From: Zychaea mexicana
Taxonomy: Eukaryota; Mucoromycota; Mucoromycetes; Mucorales; Lichtheimiaceae
Length of the DNA: 64,000 nt
Reading direction: 5' to 3'
NCBI RefSeq assembly: GCF_025766255.1
Contig: NW_026516774.1
Coordinates: forward strand, 1-64,000
The notes beneath the pieces were generated by a model, which was not told where the DNA came from, made no database searches, and worked only from the letters and a program-made list of their open reading frames with translations. Within the stretch, counting starts at the first letter, position 1; every line of letters starts with the position of its first letter. The translations under genes and the position numbers were made by a program. Below, piece after piece: positions 58,941 to 64,000 of the stretch.

Positions 58941-61900
58941 CAGTGTTGGATATTCGCGGGGCGAAAAAAAAAACGAAAAATAATTTTTGCGATCGAAAAA
59001 TAAAAATCGCGAAAATGCACGAAAAAACAAATATACTTTTATTTGTTTTTGCTTTTATGCTTTGCAGTTGCTTTTATCCTTTATACTTGTGGTACAGCCC
59101 CAGAGACTAATGATGATATTTTATATTTGAACCTTTTATCGTCTGCAGGATGAATTGCTGTTGAGCTGGTGACGACAATGTCTTCTACATGTTCCAGATC
59201 GTCATCACTTTCAGCTGCAAGATCATCGAACCATTCATTGACCAGGTCAATCCACGTTTCTGCTGTCAGTTCTTCGTTTTTATCGTTGAACTTGTCACTA
59301 TGCGTGTCCATGCCTAACATTGATGATGCTTGCGTTTCTGGAGTCGATGTACTATTTGCTGCTGATAATGGAGTTGATGTTGATGTAGATGACAATGCTG
59401 GGGTTGATGACGATACTGGCGATGATACTGACAATACCACAGGTAAAGCTGGTGCTGCTTGCTTATTTCGGTTTTCATTGCTGCCGCCCCTCTTTCTTTT
59501 CTTTAATTGAGATTTGACTTTTGCCATCTTGAGTACTGTTTGATGTGATAGCTTGTTACGTCTTGGACTATGAGTATAGCCCATCAGACTAAATAAACGC
59601 TCGCATGAGGCCGAGTTGATTCCGATTGCCAGTAGTCGTCGCGCAACAAAAACAAGTTCTTGGTATTCCTTAAAGTCGAGCTCCATCAATCTCCAGTACA
59701 ATGATATATCAGTGAACCCTTGAATAAGTTCATCGTGGAAAGGCGGAGGCTTAAGGCCATAGCGGGTGAGTTGTTCTACCATATTTGGCGCGGTTTTGTT
59801 TGCCCAAGACGTGTAATAATAGGACGCCCATTCCGCGAGTTGAAGCGTGGTGATACTGCCAGTCCTTGTCGTGGTCGATAGTTCAGGGTGCCTGTTGATG
59901 CCCTCAAGACGTATTTTTGGGTTTAAATACCATGATAAAATGAGCAGTGGCTGCTCCCACATGTTCCAACGCCGTTCAAGACGAAGTATAAATGATTGCA
60001 GCTCTTGATTAGATAGGGTACTGACATAGTTGTTTTTTTTTTGTTGTGAAATGGGTAACGAATGTGGCAAACTTGGTAGCAACATCGTGTAATCGTGCAT
60101 TGTCGCTTTGCAACAGGTTCAAACCAACTGCGAATGGTGTAAACATAGATAAAATTCCCTCGATGTCGGCCCAAAAGTTATTGTCGTCGATTGTCGCTAG
60201 ACGGTCAGACAATTTTTCTTTAAGTTTGTCGTTCGTATGCGCATCTATAACCAGTTGCTAAAAACCATCACGATAGTAAGTAATTATCTTGAATGGACGC
60301 CATGATCCAATAGGTATCCCTTTACCTTAAGAGATAACTTCGCATTTAGTAAGCTTTTAATAACATCAAAATAGCTGTTCCAGCGAGTAGAACAAGGTTG
60401 TTTTAAAGAGATTGCTTTTGAGTTTGGATTGGATTTTTGGCAAGTGATCAAATGGTCGAGGAGGAATGACGATCGGTTGAACGCCTCCACAAGTTTGATC
60501 GCTTCTTGAATACGTCGCTCTACACTTGGAAACGATTTCAGGATATCGGCAACACAAAGATTGACTTGATGAGCAAAACATGGTAGAAAAACTATATCAC
60601 GGCGCTCGCGTCGCAGGCGGCTACGTGCTGCTGTGTATGAGCTTGCGGAATCGGTGACCACCGCTATGACCTTTATGCCGTTATCTTGTATTCTTCCTTC
60701 ATCTAGGAGTTTCTTGAGCTTGGCAATCACGTCTGCAGTATACCCAAGATCCCTTGATGCGTCTTCTGCATCCCACACGATGCTTTTTCCTACTGATGTC
60801 ACCAGTACGACGCCGAAAATCGACTGCTTCTTGACGTTCCGCCAACCGTCGCACGTTAAAGTCACACCATCCGGATCTTTGGCTAGTTCAATGATCTTCT
60901 CGTCTGACTGATCAGCTACGCGTTCTAAGATATCGGTGGATAATTTTTGTCTCCGTGGTATTACTCCAAGTTCATTCTGTCAAAATACGTTAGCGAACGA
61001 GAAGTGACTGATATAATTGAACTCCACTAATACCATTCTCTAGTACCTACTCTGAGATCAGGTCGCAAAAAAACAGAAGCTCGCGCACTTCATTGTTATC
61101 CACCCACATGAACGGCAAGTTGGCGGAAAGCGTGGCCAGAAGAAACAAGTTATGACAGATAGTGAACCATTCGTTGGACAATTCAGGTGGGCTCGCGTTC
61201 GAACCGTTTGTAAGAAGGCCGCTGCTGGCAAGGCTCATCGCTTGTGAAGAGCTGTCTGTGTTAACTTGGCTGATAGAGTCCTCAGGTCCTATGTCCGACA
61301 GATGTCTTTGGAAACATGAACTTCTGGTGGATCAAATTATGGTCTTTTGCAAGTTGCGATATTTGTGTAGCTGATAAGTTTGGGCAGACCTAAAAAGAAT
61401 AGTCAACGATTAGGTCGGCCATGACAAATGCTGCTCATTACAAACGAGAGGTACGTCTTACTTTCAAGTGATTCTCCCAGTTGTCTTTTCTTGAAATGAA
61501 AGGAGCAACGTTCTCTTCACAAAGTTTCTCGATGCAGGCTAAACACCATGACCAGCCGTCATTGTGAATTTTGTCCCCTTCTACTCTTATTTCTCGTTTA
61601 AAGTTGGTGCTGTACGAACTACGAGGTCGTCCCCTTTTCTTTGGTAGTACTTGGCTACTGTTGTTACTGGTGCTGCCGCTGGATCTATTCGAGTAGTGTG
61701 TCATCGAAAATTTGACACGGCACTTGGAGAGTTTGACACTGCACTTCGAAAGTTGAAGCGAAAGGGATGTGACGCGTCACTTGGGAAATCTCTTATGGGA
61801 ATGGGCCAATTGCTAATGCACTAATGGTAATGTGATCAAACTACACACACTGAACAGGCGATTGCGCAATAATCATGTGAGCACTTATATTTTTCGTGAG

Positions 61901-61998
61901 TTTTCGTCGCGAAAAACCATTTTTCGCCGCGAAAAGTCCTTTTTCGTGAGTTTTCGCGAGATCCACGAAAATTAGGGTGCTGAGTTTGTCCAACACTG
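58941..61998. mobile_element. hAT-superfamily DNA transposon (3,058 bp, complete ends)
   Basis: Perfect 10-bp terminal inverted repeats (CAGTGTTGGA at 58,941-58,950; TCCAACACTG at 61,989-61,998) flanked by the 8-bp duplication GTATTAGC. One transposase gene lies on the minus strand. Both subterminal regions are rich in CGAAAA/TTTTCG motifs, including the palindrome-like TTTTCGCCGCGAAAA near 61,920, as expected for transposase binding sites. Intact ends and an unmutated target duplication indicate a fairly recent insertion. Confidence 0.95.
59081..61704 (-). CDS. hAT transposase (BED finger, RNase H-like core, hATC dimerisation domain)
   Basis: Multi-exon gene read leftward. The first exon (from 61,704) encodes an AT-hook-like basic motif (KKRGRPRSS) and a BED-type zinc finger (WSWCLACIEKLCEENV, then DNWENHLK). 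The middle exon, about 60,280-60,865 and extending upstream to about 60,975, holds the DUF659/RNase H-like start (TLTCDGWRNVKKQSIFGVVL; VVTDSASSYTAARSRLRRER; PCFAHQVNLCVADIL). The last exon (about 60,100-59,081) has the hATC signature (GINSASCERLFSLMGYTHSP) and an unusual Ser/Thr-rich plus acidic tail (WFDDLAAESDDDLEHVED). Around 61,310-61,340 the frame changes from LAKDHNLIHQKF to LSDIGPEDSISQ. I could not fix this with a splice site, so a frameshift is possible and the enzyme may be inactive. Confidence 0.85.
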
Positions 61999-62006
61999 GT
62001 ATTAGC
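61999..62006. repeat. Target site duplication GTATTAGC, right
   Basis: Right-hand copy of the 8-bp duplication flanking the hAT element; the interrupted subtilase reading continues directly after it with GCGCAAGCT. Confidence 0.95.
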
Positions 62007-64000
62007 TGCGCAAGCTCAACAAGTTCCCGGCCCTTATTGTCGAATTTGACGACAGTGGCACGGGTGGTAACAATGTCTATGGCCATACCGAATCACTCTT
62101 GAACCATCTCAAGAAAAGATTTGCCAATACCAGTATGACAGTACCCAATGTATTCAATCATAATTTCATGCGCGGTGCTACTATCCAAGCCGACCGTAAC
62201 CATGGCCATTTGCACGAAAGAATTGCCATGATAGCTTCGAATTTTGCAGGCGTTTCCAAAGTATATCCAGTCCACACGATTACGCCTCCTAGTAACATTC
62301 TTCGTGGTAGAGCTCCGGATGACGGAGCTACTGTCGAGAATGCTGAATTGTTGACACCTCATATGCAAACCCAAGTCGATCGCGTCCATCGAGAACTCAA
62401 TTACACAGGCAAAGGTGTATATATTGGCATTATCGATACTGGTATGTGAGAAGAAGAATATTAGTAAAAGGACGATGAAAATTCTAATCGTAATACATTT
62501 CATCCATTAAACTCTTTAGGTTTTGATTACATGCATCCAGCATTGGGCGGAGGTATAGGCGAAGGTTACAAAGTTCGGTTTGGGCGAGATTTGGTCGGTG
62601 ACGCATACGATGGCGGTTTGACCAACGAACCAGAGCCAGATGATGATCCAATGGATTCGTGTACATCAGCACAAACTTTCTTTGGCCATGGAACTCATGT
62701 TGCAGGAATCATTGCCGGAAAAGCTGACGTATGTACGCTACAACCATGCATATCTGTATATTGTATTTTTTCCCTGCTAACCTTTGATATTAACGTCGGT
62801 ACTGATTACTAATACTTCTAACTAATGTTCCATGTACAAATTTTTTATACCTTTAGAATTATACGAGTGTTGCCCCAGATGCTACTCTAGCCGTGTGGCG
62901 CATCTACAGCTGTAAAGATTTAACTACGAGTGAACTAGTTTTGCAATCCGTATTAGAAGCTGCTGAGGCTGGTGTCGACATTATCTCCATAAGCTCAGGC
63001 GAGCATACACCGTGGTCAGAAAATGTATTTTCCGCTGTCATTGACCGGATTGCTTCGAATGGAACGAAAGGTAAGAACTTTCAAGTACACACGGTGGTCG
63101 AATACTATACTGCATATAAATGCTCTTTTATGTATATCTTGACGTTACTGAATAGCACCCGTTTCTTCTCCAATACTACAGTGGTAGTCTCAGCTGGAAA
63201 TGATGGGCTAAGTGGTGTGCTTACCACTTATTCTCCAAGCGTCTCCTCACAAGCGATGAGTGTGGCTTCATTCAACGGCAATTACCAGCTCTCCAGACTT
63301 TTTAGAATAAGTGGCAGCGATGAAGAGTATGGTATGTACAGTATATCTCAATAAGAGCACCTTTGTTCCTATACGCTACAGCCATATAAATTGAAATTCC
63401 CTACGATTATATAGTCTATATACCAAACAGAATACCTGGCGTTCAAGGTATCATTTCAGATGGCCAAATCGTTCTTGGAGATGCAAATTTTGGTAATGGT
63501 GCAGATGCATGCAATCAATCCACGATTCCAGATAACGTCAGAGGCAAATTGGCTCTTATTGCAAGAACGGGCGGATGTGAGCCGCAAGACAAAGTCGGCA
63601 ACTTGACAACTGCTGGTGCTATGGGTGTCCTTTCCTTTGAAGATGAATACGAGTATCAAGAAGAAAAAGCACCGATTGTGCAGACCCCTCAAGTGCCTAT
63701 CGTAGGGATCTCGACTCAAGCGGGCAAGAGGCTTGCCGAAGCCATCACCAACTCCTCAGGAAAAGAAGAGGAGGTGGTTTATTTGACATTCTCCCATCAA
63801 GATGTTGTGTGGCCGGTTCAAGTTACTGGAAATCTTGCCAGCCATTTTCAAGCGTTGGACCTACCTATGAGAACATTCTCAAGCCTGACATTGGTGGCTT
63901 TATGTATTCAACCGTTCCTCGCAGTATGGGCAGCTGGCAAACGCTGTCCGGCACATCCATGGCGTGTCCATATATTACTGGCGCTACAGCGCTTTATCTC

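Larger units (their letters stand above)
58888..64000 (+). pseudogene. Third S8 subtilase gene, split by a hAT transposon and frameshifted; runs off the window
   Basis: Starts MRELLYVLLLSVASYVLA (signal peptide), is interrupted at 58,941-61,998 by a hAT element, and resumes at 62,007. Later exons match copies A/B: to 62441 (GIIDTG), 62520-62728 (FFGHGTHVAGIIAG), 62857-63070, 63182-63331 (VVVSAGND) and 63415 onward (PA domain). Apart from the transposon there are two further lesions. A 2-bp loss at about 62,034 shifts the frame before IVEFDDSGTGG. A 1-nt loss at about 63,846 shifts the frame before GPTYEN. The block before the Ser motif is also a few codons shorter. The Ser region (GTSMACPYITGATALYL) reaches the window edge. 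Protein divergence from A/B is much higher than A from B, so this is an older paralog. Confidence 0.88.

Overview
The window reads as nuclear DNA of a filamentous early-diverging fungus, most likely Mucoromycota/Mucorales (an inference from gene structure, not from a search). Genes carry many short GT-AG introns (about 50-150 nt). The type I fatty acid synthase is one fused beta-alpha polypeptide, and the small genes (Tim8, EB1, HBS1, Gdt1/TMEM165, allantoin catabolism) are typical fungal housekeeping genes. No CRISPR array, bacterial operon, rRNA or convincing tRNA is visible. Exon coordinates were worked out by hand from splice sites and reading phase.

Layout. 1-12,864: an 11-exon fatty acid synthase gene on the minus strand (predicted 3,930 aa). 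13,736-14,615: a TTC1-like TPR co-chaperone. 14,716-16,473: a fused allantoicase/ureidoglycolate lyase. 16,474-22,441: about 6 kb of AT-rich, gene-poor sequence. 22,442-40,108: a compact housekeeping block with EB1 (+), an O-fucosyltransferase-like type II membrane protein (-), Gdt1/TMEM165 (-), an HBS1 gene with a SKI7-like alternative terminal exon (-), a dead GH35 beta-galactosidase (-), TIM8 (+), a REX1-B-like protein (-) and a CH-like-domain protein (+).

41,138-57,378: a direct tandem duplication of an about 8.2 kb unit. Each unit carries a decayed MFSD1-like transporter, a small conserved ORF and an apparently intact 907-aa secreted subtilisin-like protease (S8, with PA insert and Fn3-like tail). 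The two protease copies are identical in exon 1 but differ by up to about 16% in exons 3-4, although the noncoding upstream DNA is almost identical. This looks like a conversion mosaic. A pogo-like MITE sits in intron 2 of copy A only.

58,888-64,000: a third, more divergent subtilase that runs off the window. It is split in its signal-peptide region by a 3,058-bp hAT transposon (10-bp TIRs, perfect 8-bp target duplication GTATTAGC). It also has two independent frameshifts, so it is a pseudogene.

The strongest points for follow-up are the HBS1/SKI7 two-product gene, the subtilase array with its hAT and MITE insertions, the DAL2-DAL3 fusion, and the 10-nt microexon with a GC-AG intron in EB1. 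I did not find a wholly new system; the nearest candidates are unrecognised ORFs at 20.5, 35.0, 40.4, 43.6 and 57.5 kb.
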